This document shows positions 25,626 through 34,111 of a stretch of DNA of 64,000 bases, one piece after another. The DNA is from Rudaea sp. (GTDB taxonomy: Bacteria; Pseudomonadota; Gammaproteobacteria; Xanthomonadales; Rhodanobacteraceae), in contig JARLJU010000003.1 of assembly GCA_031291055.1 (NCBI GenBank), positions 1 through 64,000 on the forward strand, written 5' to 3'. The number at the start of each line of letters is the position of its first letter. Position 1 is the stretch's first letter. A program made the translations under genes and the position numbers. The notes below the pieces were generated by a model, which worked only from the letters and a program-made list of their open reading frames with translations, was not told where the DNA came from and did no database searches.

Positions 25626-26782
25626 CGCTCGTTCTTGACCAACACGATCCGATCCAGCTCGGAGAACGCCTTAGGACGGCGCGTTCTGACGCTGGCATGA
25701 CCCAAGAAGAGGCGGCGGCAGCTCTCAATCTGGCGCGCACGACCTTGCTGGCGATCGAAAAGGGTCAGCGCCGCGTGCGCAACGATGAACTGGAGTCGTT
25801 CGTTCGTGTGTACGGTGTCTCCGTCAATGCGCTCTTTCGTCGTTCAGTCGTTCATGTGGATTTGGTGCCGCGCTTTCGCGCAATGCCTGGCACTGCGTCG
25901 GATGGTTCATTGGCCGCCGCCAAACTATTGAACGATCTGGCCGCAGCAGAAGTCGAGCTGGAGAAACTGACGGGTCGGCGACTACGCAAGGACTATCCGG
26001 CTGAACGCCCCCTTTCATCCGGAGACCTGCGCGATCAAGCCGAAGATATGGCAGGCGAGATGCGGCATCGCTTAGGTCTTGGCTTGGCCCCCATCGTGGA
26101 CATCGTGTCGCTCCTGGAAATGGAACTTGGCGTTCGCGTCTTCATTCGACCTCTCGCCGGAAAAATCTCAGGCTTGTTTGTGTTTGACGAGCAGATTGGC
26201 GCTTGCATGCTGCTGAACCAGTTGCATCCTCGTGAGCGGCGCGCCATCACTGCAGGTCATGAGTTCGGCCATCTGCTGACCGCCCGTCACGAACCGGATG
26301 TTGTTGAACTCGGGCAACGCGGGCGCTCCAGGTTGGAGAAATTCGCTACCTTGTTCGCGCTCGCCTTCATGATGCCCGCTGTCGTCGTGCGCGCCAGATT
26401 TCGGGAATACAAGCAAGAAACCGGACGATTTTCTGCGCGGCACCTGATCCTAATGGCGCATGCATTGCATGTCTCCCATGAAGCCATGTGCCGGCGTTTG
26501 GAGGATCTCAAGCTTCTGCCGGAAGGCACGTGGGAGAAACTGCGCAGCGAAGGCTTTTCGGGGAAACTGAGGGATGAGGTGCTGGGAGATCGCCGTCGCG
26601 ACGACGAGTTGGCAGTCCCGTCACGTCTATGGATGCTGGCTTCCGAAGCTCATCGGCAGGATCTGATGACCGAAGGACAGCTCGCCGAACTGTTACGGAT
26701 GGAACGAACCGAAATACGCCGCTTGCTCGATACACTGGAGAGCGGCGATGACCATGACCTGGAAGCCATCACGCTTGAGTAG
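25622..26782 (+). CDS. XRE regulator fused to ImmA/IrrE-type metallopeptidase (COG2856)
   Basis: A 386-residue protein starting at the ATG that overlaps the QueC-like stop (ATGA). Residues about 10-70 are a Cro/C1 HTH (LRTARSDAGMTQEEAAAALN, then ARTTLLAIEKGQRRV). The middle carries the zinc peptidase motif H213-E-F-G-H217, followed by FATLFALAFMMPA, the usual ImmA helix with metal-site context. Proteins of this design repress a promoter and can cleave a repressor or antitoxin on damage or infection cues. It often precedes PIN or other toxin genes, as here. It probably binds the repeated TGACAATGTC elements at the operon promoter. Confidence 0.88.
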   Translation: MTLVLDQHDPIQLGERLRTARSDAGMTQEEAAAALNLARTTLLAIEKGQRRVRNDELESFVRVYGVSVNALFRRSVVHVDLVPRFRAMPGTASDGSLAAAKLLNDLAAAEVELEKLTGRRLRKDYPAERPLSSGDLRDQAEDMAGEMRHRLGLGLAPIVDIVSLLEMELGVRVFIRPLAGKISGLFVFDEQIGACMLLNQLHPRERRAITAGHEFGHLLTARHEPDVVELGQRGRSRLEKFATLFALAFMMPAVVVRARFREYKQETGRFSARHLILMAHALHVSHEAMCRRLEDLKLLPEGTWEKLRSEGFSGKLRDEVLGDRRRDDELAVPSRLWMLASEAHRQDLMTEGQLAELLRMERTEIRRLLDTLESGDDHDLEAITLE

Positions 26783-27368
26783 TCATCGCAGGACGCTGGT
26801 GCTGGACACGAGCGCGGTGCTGAACATGCTCGCATGCGGCACGGCTGCGCGTCTGTTGGGCGCTCTCGATCTGACTTTGATCGTGCCCCAACAAGTCATC
26901 GTTGAAGTCAAACGAGAACCGGTTGTCCCCGATGATCCGTCCCACAGCATGGAGGGCCTTCTTCAACGAGGCGCGCTCCAGGCTCACCATCTCACAGGTT
27001 CTGGATACGATACGTTCATCGAGCTTGCCGCCGCCGAGCCACCGGATGGCTTAGGTGATGGAGAAGCAGCAACGATTGCGACAGCCGAACAGCTCGCCTG
27101 CGAGTGCGTGATCGACGAGCGCAAGGCGATCCGAATCGCCCGCGGCCGCCGAGCCGATGTCGGCGTGCTTTGTTCCCTTGATCTGTTCCTGATTGCCGAG
27201 GAGCGCAAAGCATTCGCTGCTGAAGTCCTGGCCGACCTAGTCTTCAAAGCGCTTTTTCACGCACGGATGCGTGTGCCGCAGAACCACCGCGCGTGGGTAC
27301 TAAGTTTAATCGGCGCAGAGCGCGCCGCTCAATGCAGCAGCTTGGCTGCGGCACTGCGGGCGCGCTGA
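26748..27368 (+). CDS. PIN-domain ribonuclease, probable toxin/effector
   Basis: A 206-residue protein whose start lies 35 bases inside the end of the XRE/ImmA gene. The PIN acidic set is complete: Asp20 in TLVLDTSAVLNML, Glu53 in VIVEVKRE, Asp104/Glu106 in GLGDGEAATIATA, and Asp123 in CVIDERKA. PIN proteins are Mg-dependent RNases, often toxins silenced by the upstream gene. It is longer than VapC (about 130) by a helical C-terminal extension. An ATG six bases downstream is equally possible as the start. Placement behind an XRE/COG2856 gene follows a known toxin-antitoxin pattern; the QueC-like gene in the same operon does not. Confidence 0.85.
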   Translation: MTMTWKPSRLSSHRRTLVLDTSAVLNMLACGTAARLLGALDLTLIVPQQVIVEVKREPVVPDDPSHSMEGLLQRGALQAHHLTGSGYDTFIELAAAEPPDGLGDGEAATIATAEQLACECVIDERKAIRIARGRRADVGVLCSLDLFLIAEERKAFAAEVLADLVFKALFHARMRVPQNHRAWVLSLIGAERAAQCSSLAAALRAR

Positions 27369-27675
27369 CGATTACGCGCCGCTGTTTTGCGTGCAGACCA
27401 TCGCGGAAGCGCGGCGCTCCGCGCCGGGGTCTGGGGCGCAGCTCCAGCGCAATCGCGCCCAAGGGCGCGCGCAAACCCAGTAGGGTTTGCATAAATGCGC
27501 TGTTGTTGTTGCTACGAAACATCCTGATTGCAGGATGAGACTTGCATCCAACAAAGGCATGGCCGCGGATCGCCTCATCCAACCTTACCGCACGTTCCGC
27601 ATCGACCAAGTCCGAATGAGCTAGTGCCAAAAACCAAAGTTTTGCCTGCGGCTCAAGTTCATCGAGTGTAGTCAT
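27244..27675 (-). CDS. Small ORF behind the TPR-PIN gene, doubtful
   Basis: A 143-residue frame starting six bases after the stop of the TPR/PIN gene, so the N-terminal part (MTTLDELEPQAKLWFLALAH, then SDLVDAERAVRLDEAIRGHA) could be translated by coupling. From about residue 45 it runs through a block of hairpins (27409-27537) and then antisense to the PIN gene. The composition turns Arg/Pro-rich (LELRPRPRRGAPRF), which looks non-coding. It may be a short genuine gene whose 3' end was replaced by the structured element. No family is recognised. Confidence 0.3.
   Translation of the reverse strand: MTTLDELEPQAKLWFLALAHSDLVDAERAVRLDEAIRGHAFVGCKSHPAIRMFRSNNNSAFMQTLLGLRAPLGAIALELRPRPRRGAPRFRDGLHAKQRRVIVSAPAVPQPSCCIERRALRRLNLVPTRGGSAAHASVREKAL
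27409..27537. repeat. Cluster of short hairpins in the convergent intergenic region
   Basis: Four perfect hairpins within 130 bases: GCGCGG-cgct-CCGCGC (27409-27424), CGCGCCC-aa-GGGCGCG (27454-27469), GCAAACCC-agta-GGGTTTGC (27471-27490) and CATCCTG-attg-CAGGATG (27520-27537). A weaker one lies near 27431-27447. It lies between the 3' ends of the PIN gene and the opposing TPR-PIN unit. It could be a bidirectional terminator array, a structured RNA or a small mobile repeat. No U-tract follows any stem, so simple intrinsic termination is not convincing. Confidence 0.55.
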
Positions 27676-27681
27676 CTCTTC

Positions 27682-30600
27682 CTATTTCGCCCATGCTCGT
27701 GCGACCTTGTAAAACCAACTGCCCCGTGTCGCGTTCGCGATCTGAGCGCGATGCGACCTCGGAATTTTCGGCAACGCCCGAAAAAGCAGCTCGGCCTTCG
27801 CGCGGGTTCTGATTTTTTGCGGTTGGTTAGACATCATATATAGAGCATCGATCGCGACGCGCACAGCAGCTGACGGCTCCGACACCGGATAGTCTTTTAG
27901 CAAATCCGAAACGCTAATCCGGTTTGCATTGGTGACATTGTCGCGATGAGCGGACATTGTTGCGGCCAACTCATGGGCACGTACGGTAATGAACGACCAG
28001 TTTGCTCGCGATAGCCTTGCCTTCGCCGTTGCCGACTCCAGCCAAGTTATTCGGCCAATACTTGCCGCCCATTGGAGAAGCCCGAAAAGGGTGACCCCTC
28101 GGACGTTGATGCCAGCGCAGTAGGGAAATAGAAATCCATCAATGGAGAGGAAAATATTCTGATCAGTTCTTGCTGCTGCCAACGTCGCGAGCGTTCCGAT
28201 ATCCAAGATGTCTTCTGCGTTTGAAAGCTCGGCGCCTGAATCGTCCGCGAAATAGTCGACGAGTTTCACACGATAGTCTGTCTGTCGGGCAGCAATCGCT
28301 TTCCAGAATTTTCGCCCCCACTCACGAGCTTTCGGGGTGTGTTCTTGTAGAAACAACTTCCCGTCCGGAGTAAGGCCAGCCGACGCGCGCGCATGTCGAT
28401 GCTGCCGTTCCTCCCACCACCAATCAATGAGCGTGAGCTGCGTCTGACGCATGACTTTTACATTGCCGGCGGCCTTGAGCAAAATCGGCGTAATACCAGT
28501 TTGCTCGGCGAACAAGATCGTCAAGGGATCGACATAAAACGGCGTGTCGTAGCCTTGAAGGAGCCGCGCGTCACGGTTCATCTCTTCGGTCGTTCCGAAA
28601 CAGCATCGAGGTCTTTCAATCTTAGCGACGACGCGAAACGGTATCGTATTTCTAAAATGCGAGAGCATGATGATGGGAACATTTTGCGGCGGGTTGCCTA
28701 CTCGTCCAAGGTCGTCTCTTAATCGCTCTGTGATCGGACCGACAAGGTCATCGTCGGGAATTTTCAATGCATCGACACCTCCACCAGCAATGCCTTGGCG
28801 CGATGCCCAGTCCATAACTCGCGCGTGAGTGCCCACGGCGCCGGAAAGGAGCTGGTCGACGGTCCAGGTCCCCGCATATTCGCCCGCATCTATATGGACT
28901 TTTTCACCGACTGCGCACCCGAGTAGTGGCGCGACCCAAGGCTCATCTTGAGCCACCCTTGTTACGGCGCGCGCGCTCGTACCGCTCCTCTCGGTAATCC
29001 AAAACATCCTTGTCTCACCACTCGTTTCGTGGCGAAGCACAACGACTGTATTTACGTTGACCGTTTTAGGAACCGGCGGCATTCCTCCAGCCATCGTGAC
29101 AGCTGCAGCTGCTGGGAAAAGATCTTTGTCTTCCGAAGCTTGGCTTCCAACTTCGGCGAGCAATCGATTGCATTCGCCGCGCCGAGTCACCGATGCCAGC
29201 GTCTGCACGAGGACCGCGAGGCTTTTCGTCTTTTCGACGCGCGGATAAATCGACGGCGTAAGCATGTGGCGGGCAAAAAGAGCGTTGCCGCGCGATCGTT
29301 CAAACCAAACCCAGCGTGCGATGTCGTTGACATTGGCGAGTTTGAGCGTCGCAAGTTTCCGGAGATTTTCAGCCGCCGAATCTATATTGCCTCTTTGGAT
29401 CGCCAGATTCGAACGAAGTCCCCAAGAAGCGGCGTCAAGATCCGACCGGGGAAGATACCGATCGAGAAGATCTTCAGCACGCGCTAATCGGAGCTCCGAG
29501 AGCGCCAACTGGATCGCTTGCAGAGCCTGAGTGCGAGTGAGTAGGTCTCCTTGAGCATCGACCGCCGCATCGCGGGCGGCCTGCATCGCATTTCTGAGTT
29601 CAAGTTCCTTCGCGGCCGAAAAAATGCCAGCGACTTCGAGCAGCGTTTTGAGTTGAAGCTTTTTGGAATCAAAGGAGAGCAGTTCTGATCTTATCCTCTG
29701 GAGTGTTTCTTCACCCAAGAGAGGTTCGCGCAATGACAACGCCAATCCGATGACGATTTGATCGGGTTCGCCAGCCGAGCCCAACCGCGACAGCGCAAGC
29801 TGGACTGCGTCAGGCGTGTCGGCAGCATCGAACGAAAGATAAAGACGACCGGCAACGGCTTGCGCAGAAGCTTCCGGCAGTTCGGTCTCGGATTCCGCAA
29901 TCCTTCGAAGCTCCACGCGCGCTCCTGGCTCACCTCGACTCACTGCACGCGATGCGCGAACGACCAAAAGCCTGGAATCCTTCTGCGCCTCCGGGCTATT
30001 CAACAACGCGTCCCAAAGATCGGCTCGATCATTGTCTGAAGCGTATTGGGCGACGAGCGCGATTAGTTTATCGTCGCCTCGACTCGCCTCAAGAGCTTGG
30101 CGATAGTAGTCATCGGCCGATGTGAGCTGTCCAAGAAGCGTTGCCGCTCGCGCTAACCAGACCAGCGAGCTCTCCTTATTCGTCGCAAAAGGACTTTCAG
30201 AAAAGCGTTGTTGAATGGAAGCGGCAAGGAAGGTGCTCGCCTCTTGAACTCTCTCCCGGTCGCCAAGGTCGACCAGCGGCACACCCTGACGCACACCTCT
30301 TCGTTCGCCGCGGATAATTGCGGCCATTGCGTTCACGGTTTTTGGAATCCAATCGCCAATCTTCTCTTTCGCAGATTCAAGAACGCTCATGTGCGCGTCG
30401 AATGCCGCCTCATTTCCAGAAAACATGGCGGCCTGCGCTAACGACAGATGCAAATTCGGATCGGCGCGATCGGAATCTAGAACATCCTTAATGACCTCTT
30501 CGTACGAGGCATGATCGACGTCCAGGCGCAGATTTAACCAGTGATTGAGCACATACGGACGATCGTCGCCAGATGCTTTCTTCAGCAGATCGGAAAGCGT

Positions 30601-30840
30601 CTTTCTGGCTTCGTCAACTGCGCCGAGCTCTTTCCGGCTGGCCGCTTCTGTGGCCAAGAGGCGAATGTCGGTTACGCCAATGACTTGAGCCTGCGCAGCG
30701 ACTTTGGAGACTTCTTCAAACTCGCCAATCATGAAGAGTGCAGTTGCACTTGTACGCCAAACGCTTGGAATGGTCGAAAGCTTCGCTCTTTCCTCGGCTA
30801 GCTTTTCAAACGCTTTTGTTCCATGTCCGTGCCGCAGCAA
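27682..30840 (-). CDS. TPR-GreAB-C-PIN conflict-system protein
   Basis: A 1052-residue protein. Residues 1 to about 580 are helical repeats of TPR type (AATLLGQLTSADDYYRQALE, RAEDLLDRYLPRSDLDAASW). At about 590-660 lies a GreA/GreB C-terminal-like beta domain (APLLGCAVGEKVHIDAGEYA, GTWTVDQLL). The C-terminal third is a PIN-like nuclease with Asp near 767 (PFYVDPLT), EDILDIGTLATLAA, and Asp near 902 (FLSIDGFLF). This order matches the TPR-GreAB-C-PIN proteins predicted by comparative genomics to be biological-conflict RNases. The only nearby start in frame is TTG at 30840 (AAAGAGG eight bases upstream). The same frame stays open and protein-like for about 50 codons further upstream, suggesting fusion to the nuclease gene before it. 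GC is visibly lower than in the core region. Confidence 0.8.
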   Translation of the reverse strand: MLRHGHGTKAFEKLAEERAKLSTIPSVWRTSATALFMIGEFEEVSKVAAQAQVIGVTDIRLLATEAASRKELGAVDEARKTLSDLLKKASGDDRPYVLNHWLNLRLDVDHASYEEVIKDVLDSDRADPNLHLSLAQAAMFSGNEAAFDAHMSVLESAKEKIGDWIPKTVNAMAAIIRGERRGVRQGVPLVDLGDRERVQEASTFLAASIQQRFSESPFATNKESSLVWLARAATLLGQLTSADDYYRQALEASRGDDKLIALVAQYASDNDRADLWDALLNSPEAQKDSRLLVVRASRAVSRGEPGARVELRRIAESETELPEASAQAVAGRLYLSFDAADTPDAVQLALSRLGSAGEPDQIVIGLALSLREPLLGEETLQRIRSELLSFDSKKLQLKTLLEVAGIFSAAKELELRNAMQAARDAAVDAQGDLLTRTQALQAIQLALSELRLARAEDLLDRYLPRSDLDAASWGLRSNLAIQRGNIDSAAENLRKLATLKLANVNDIARWVWFERSRGNALFARHMLTPSIYPRVEKTKSLAVLVQTLASVTRRGECNRLLAEVGSQASEDKDLFPAAAAVTMAGGMPPVPKTVNVNTVVVLRHETSGETRMFWITERSGTSARAVTRVAQDEPWVAPLLGCAVGEKVHIDAGEYAGTWTVDQLLSGAVGTHARVMDWASRQGIAGGGVDALKIPDDDLVGPITERLRDDLGRVGNPPQNVPIIMLSHFRNTIPFRVVAKIERPRCCFGTTEEMNRDARLLQGYDTPFYVDPLTILFAEQTGITPILLKAAGNVKVMRQTQLTLIDWWWEERQHRHARASAGLTPDGKLFLQEHTPKAREWGRKFWKAIAARQTDYRVKLVDYFADDSGAELSNAEDILDIGTLATLAAARTDQNIFLSIDGFLFPYCAGINVRGVTLFGLLQWAASIGRITWLESATAKARLSRANWSFITVRAHELAATMSAHRDNVTNANRISVSDLLKDYPVSEPSAAVRVAIDALYMMSNQPQKIRTRAKAELLFRALPKIPRSHRAQIANATRGSWFYKVARAWAK

Positions 30841-30886
30841 AAGCGACGCCTCTTTTACAACGTCCGGGTCATTGTCCGTAGACCCA

Positions 30887-31411
30887 TCAGTCGCCGTGGC
30901 CGCAAAAAGCCATAATCTCGCGAGACCCCTTCGCGTTTCCCAGCTGTATCGAAAGACTCTCTGCCAAAACGGCGGGAGGGAGGGGGAGGTACTGAACTAG
31001 ATTAGTAGGGACGAGAATCCAACGCTCAATGTCTTCCCAGAACCAAATATCCACTCTGGCCTGAGCATGAATGGTTGCGCTCCTGGCCCAGTCTTGCAGA
31101 TCCGTTTGTGTCGATTTGGTTGTAGCGACGATGTATCTCGTCAGCGCAGGCTGAAGCGCATGCGCAGCGTCGAGGTCTTTTTGCAGGAGAGTCGGCGTTA
31201 ACTTTGCGTCCCAGTAGCGCTTGCATTGGATGCCGACCCAGTCGCCCCCGACAAGCCGTACCTGATGATCGATTCCGCTTTGCCCAGAACCGCGCTTGCC
31301 GTATTGCTGAATCGCTTCCGGGCTGAGTTTGTCCTCTGCGTAGTCGAAGACGAGGTCTTCGAACTGACTAGCCTCTTTCGGGATCGGAATGGTTAGATTC
31401 AGTGCAGCCAT
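30887..31411 (-). CDS. PD-(D/E)XK (Mrr-like) nuclease domain, probably frameshifted from the TPR-PIN gene
   Basis: A 174-residue protein with a restriction-endonuclease-like core: Glu in QFEDLVFDYAE, Asp in GSGQSGIDHQVR, and the Q-x-K motif in VGIQCKRYWD. The tail VDIWFWEDIERWILVPTNLV is typical of such N-terminal modules. The frame ends at 30887, but the frame of the TPR-PIN gene is open from 30996. Removing one base from the CCCC run at 30926-30929 would join ...GNAKG to LARLWLFAATA and give one continuous protein of about 1240 residues. It is either a split gene or a real frameshift mutation; a separate two-gene arrangement remains possible. Confidence 0.7.
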   Translation of the reverse strand: MAALNLTIPIPKEASQFEDLVFDYAEDKLSPEAIQQYGKRGSGQSGIDHQVRLVGGDWVGIQCKRYWDAKLTPTLLQKDLDAAHALQPALTRYIVATTKSTQTDLQDWARSATIHAQARVDIWFWEDIERWILVPTNLVQYLPLPPAVLAESLSIQLGNAKGSREIMAFCGHGD

Positions 31412-31727
31412 ACGTCGATCGCGTTAATCTCGAAACGGTACTTGCCATTCTCCCAGTTCGGGAAGAGCTTGGGGCGATAGTCTGCGACTCTTGGAAGTGA
31501 GCACGCTGAGGATCCGCGCTGGGTCGGCGAACCTCGATGACCGGGGCGGACACACATTATGCGCCGCGTTGCCGAGCGCAAGTGTCGGTACTGCTACCGG
31601 ATGGGCTTGAGTCGTTCGGGTCGGGAAAGGTTGGTCGGCCGGTGGTTTCGCGGCCCTATAGTCGAAGCGGTGTGCTATTCTCGCGCCGGTCGCATGCCAT
31701 TGGGAAACCGCGCTGCATAGCCATTTA
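31412..31727. other. Divergent intergenic region with a possible gene remnant
   Basis: Between the nuclease gene (minus) and the HEPN gene promoter (plus). On the minus strand a short frame ending at 31399 gives LFPNWENGKYRFEINAIDVW plus two residues, which looks like the genuine C-terminus of a protein. Its stop overlaps the nuclease start by 13 bases. No upstream continuation is recognised, so it may be a fragment of a truncated gene. Otherwise nothing is identified. Confidence 0.35.
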
Positions 31728-31756
31728 TTGACAATTGGCATCGAAGTCGTTAGTAT
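31728..31756 (+). promoter_or_regulatory. Sigma-70 promoter of the HEPN gene
   Basis: A perfect -35 TTGACA (31728-31733), a 17-base spacer and TAGTAT as -10 (31751-31756). Transcription would begin near 31763, so an ATG at 31735 cannot be the translation start and the ATG at 31852 is preferred. The leader is about 90 bases. Confidence 0.65.
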
Positions 31757-31851
31757 GCGGGCAAGCTTTAGGGCTACGGAATATTGAGCCCCCCTGCCAG
31801 TCTGGATACGGTTATTTTGTATTGCAGCTGTGTACGGGGGGCTCTAATTTT

Positions 31852-33615
31852 ATGTGGCTTCCGAAATACCCCGCTCGCCTCTGCGATACAGCGGTAAACC
31901 CAGTTTCGGCCTTCATGCTGCAATCGTGGCATGAGTTGCTCACGAACGATGCCCCGGATTCTTTTCAAGCGAGGACGCTTGACCTGGCACTTTTACTCGA
32001 TGACATGGCCCATGTCGCAAGCGTGGCGGCAGAGGACGATCGATGGCGCTCTTATTTGGGCGCGTTGTCAACTGAACTGTCTCGACAAGCCGCCGACGAG
32101 CAACGACTCCTCACGGGTGACCACCGCTTGGCGGTTGCAGTGAATAGCGTCATTTCCAAGTGTCGAGACTCAACTGCGAAAGCGGCGGACTTGCACCGCC
32201 ACATACTTGTGGCCCGGGGAGTCTACGGCGATCCGGCTGCCCGTCTTCTAAAGGACGGTCGAAATATCTTGGTGAAATTCAAAAGGGAAAAACGCGATCT
32301 CCAGCATCGCCTTTCGACACTTTGTACTCACATTCTCTACCGAGGGCTTGGTGACGAGTCGTTGAGCAAAATAGACGATCGACTCCTACTTGAGTCGCCT
32401 GTCGACGTATTTGAAGTGCTGGCGGAACCGATTGCCAGACGCAAGGATGTATATCGATGCATTGTCGCGGTTGAGGGGCCTCAAGGCGACATAGAGGCAG
32501 CCGTCAAGGCAAAAGGCTACGCGAGAGCGGGTCGCCCTGATTTTCGCCCAGACGCAATTTCCCGATCATGGGAATCGAAGCATAAAAATTGCTACAACGC
32601 ACTGGTCCAATGCGAGGCCATTTCAGCCCGCCATGCGGCAGAACTCGCAAGCGAAAGACTACTGGCCGTACTTAACGTCCACAACCTGTATCTAAATAGT
32701 GCGTCGTTACGAGTATGTCCAACTGTTCTGATCTATGTTGCGTCTCAGGTAACTGCGGTCGAAATTACACCAAGCAAGCATTACGGATTGGTGCCCAGAG
32801 GAAGAGCCAGGGAACTGATGAGGAACAGAGTTGAAAATCTGGGGGACCGCCTGAACGGCCGGCTCGCAAACGCACTGCGATCTCATGCGCTGGCCTTGTC
32901 GGCTACCGATCCAACCTCAGCGATAACTAATTTGTGGACTGCCTTGGAAACCCTTGCCGGGTCACTTGGTGGTGGCGCAATTGGCGACCGAGTTGCGGCG
33001 ACGCTAGCACCCCATATCGCCTGGAGACGAGTTGATCGAATCGTCACCTATCTCGCTATTTCATGTCATCAAGCTGTCCACTTCGTCCAGTCGCACCTGA
33101 ACCTTTCGATCCTGTCGTCGTCCAATGCCGGGCGAGTTGGTGCCGATGATGTGCTCCGCGCGGTAACTGGCCATGTGAACAACCCAGCAGCGAAAGAGTT
33201 GATGAACGCTTGCTCAGATTCGCCGCTTTTGCTCAATCGCCTCAGTGAGACATGGACAGTATTTCACGATCCCTCACAGTTGAGAAATCGATTGATTCAA
33301 TCCAGAGACAGGGTCCAGTGGCAACTTTTGAGACTGTATAGAGCACGAAATCTTCTCGTACACAAAGGACAACATAGCCATTTGATCTGGCGGCTCCTTC
33401 AACACGCGCAGTATTACGTGTCGTTATCCTTGGGCAAGGTTATGCATGATCTCAGCGGCAATCCGGGATGGGATATCGACACTTCCCTACATTCTCAGAA
33501 GGAACAGTTCGACTACGTGTGCGCAAATCTCGACCAAAAGAACTGTTCGAATCTCACGCACGCGGATTTTCTGGCTGAGCGGAGCGTTATGCCGACTCGA
33601 AAGGTTTGGAGTTAG
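31852..33615 (+). CDS. ApeA-like HEPN-domain protein, putative abortive-infection RNase
   Basis: A 587-residue protein. The N-terminal 350 residues are helical and unassigned. The C-terminal part is HEPN-like of the ApeA type: TDPTSAITNLWTALETLAGS, and the catalytic R-x4-H motif at Arg499-His504 (ARNLLVHKG). HEPN domains are metal-independent RNases, and ApeA blocks phage by abortive infection. The start at 31852 follows the promoter at 31728-31756 and a G-rich stretch; upstream codons lie within the promoter. It stands alone without a paired nucleotidyltransferase antitoxin, which fits single-gene Abi systems. GC is lower than in the core genome. Confidence 0.8.
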   Translation: MWLPKYPARLCDTAVNPVSAFMLQSWHELLTNDAPDSFQARTLDLALLLDDMAHVASVAAEDDRWRSYLGALSTELSRQAADEQRLLTGDHRLAVAVNSVISKCRDSTAKAADLHRHILVARGVYGDPAARLLKDGRNILVKFKREKRDLQHRLSTLCTHILYRGLGDESLSKIDDRLLLESPVDVFEVLAEPIARRKDVYRCIVAVEGPQGDIEAAVKAKGYARAGRPDFRPDAISRSWESKHKNCYNALVQCEAISARHAAELASERLLAVLNVHNLYLNSASLRVCPTVLIYVASQVTAVEITPSKHYGLVPRGRARELMRNRVENLGDRLNGRLANALRSHALALSATDPTSAITNLWTALETLAGSLGGGAIGDRVAATLAPHIAWRRVDRIVTYLAISCHQAVHFVQSHLNLSILSSSNAGRVGADDVLRAVTGHVNNPAAKELMNACSDSPLLLNRLSETWTVFHDPSQLRNRLIQSRDRVQWQLLRLYRARNLLVHKGQHSHLIWRLLQHAQYYVSLSLGKVMHDLSGNPGWDIDTSLHSQKEQFDYVCANLDQKNCSNLTHADFLAERSVMPTRKVWS

Positions 33616-33787
33616 TCCGCGCGAGCTCATTTGCGCTACTGTAGCGCGTTGATCGCAGGCCACGTTGCTGGCATTTCGTGACCGGGATTGTGCGCGAAAA
33701 CTTATCTGCTACCAGTGAATGTGTTCCACCTGCGGAGGCGTTTCGCTCCGCTTGAACTGGATCACCGATAACTGGAGCTGACACACG

Positions 33788-34111
33788 ATGAGTATGACCC
33801 CTGAAGAGTTTCGCCCTATCCTTTTCGAGTTGCTCTACGCATTGCAACGCGCAACACGCTATTACCGCGGCAAGATCGTCCATACGCCACCAGAGCAGGA
33901 ATATCCTGGGTGGGGCACGCTTTACTCGCTGACCGACCGCGCCACGACCGAAACGCGCCGGATCCTTGATCAGTCGAGTTCTTTACCCCATCACGAATGC
34001 GAGCTGACGCCGCCCAATCTGGCAATGGCTCGCGATCTCGCGGCGAAGATCCGCATGCGCCGCGCCCATGATGCATCTCGCCGCCGAGCATCGGGCCTGG
34101 GATTGCACTGA
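33788..34111 (+). CDS. Small protein preceding the TraD-like gene, unknown
   Basis: A 107-residue protein with GGAG ten bases before the ATG. Helical N-terminus (MTPEEFRPILFELLYALQRA), a central region with Tyr/Gly (GWGTLYSLTDRATTETRRIL) and a basic tail. No family is recognised. Its TGA overlaps the TraD-like ATG (TGATG), so it probably belongs to the mobilisation module. Confidence 0.55.
   Translation: MSMTPEEFRPILFELLYALQRATRYYRGKIVHTPPEQEYPGWGTLYSLTDRATTETRRILDQSSSLPHHECELTPPNLAMARDLAAKIRMRRAHDASRRRASGLGLH

Noticed and set aside
31735-31851. N-terminal extension of the HEPN protein from an ATG at 31735
   Set aside because: This stretch contains the -10 element and transcription start of a consensus promoter, so it cannot be translated from that transcript.
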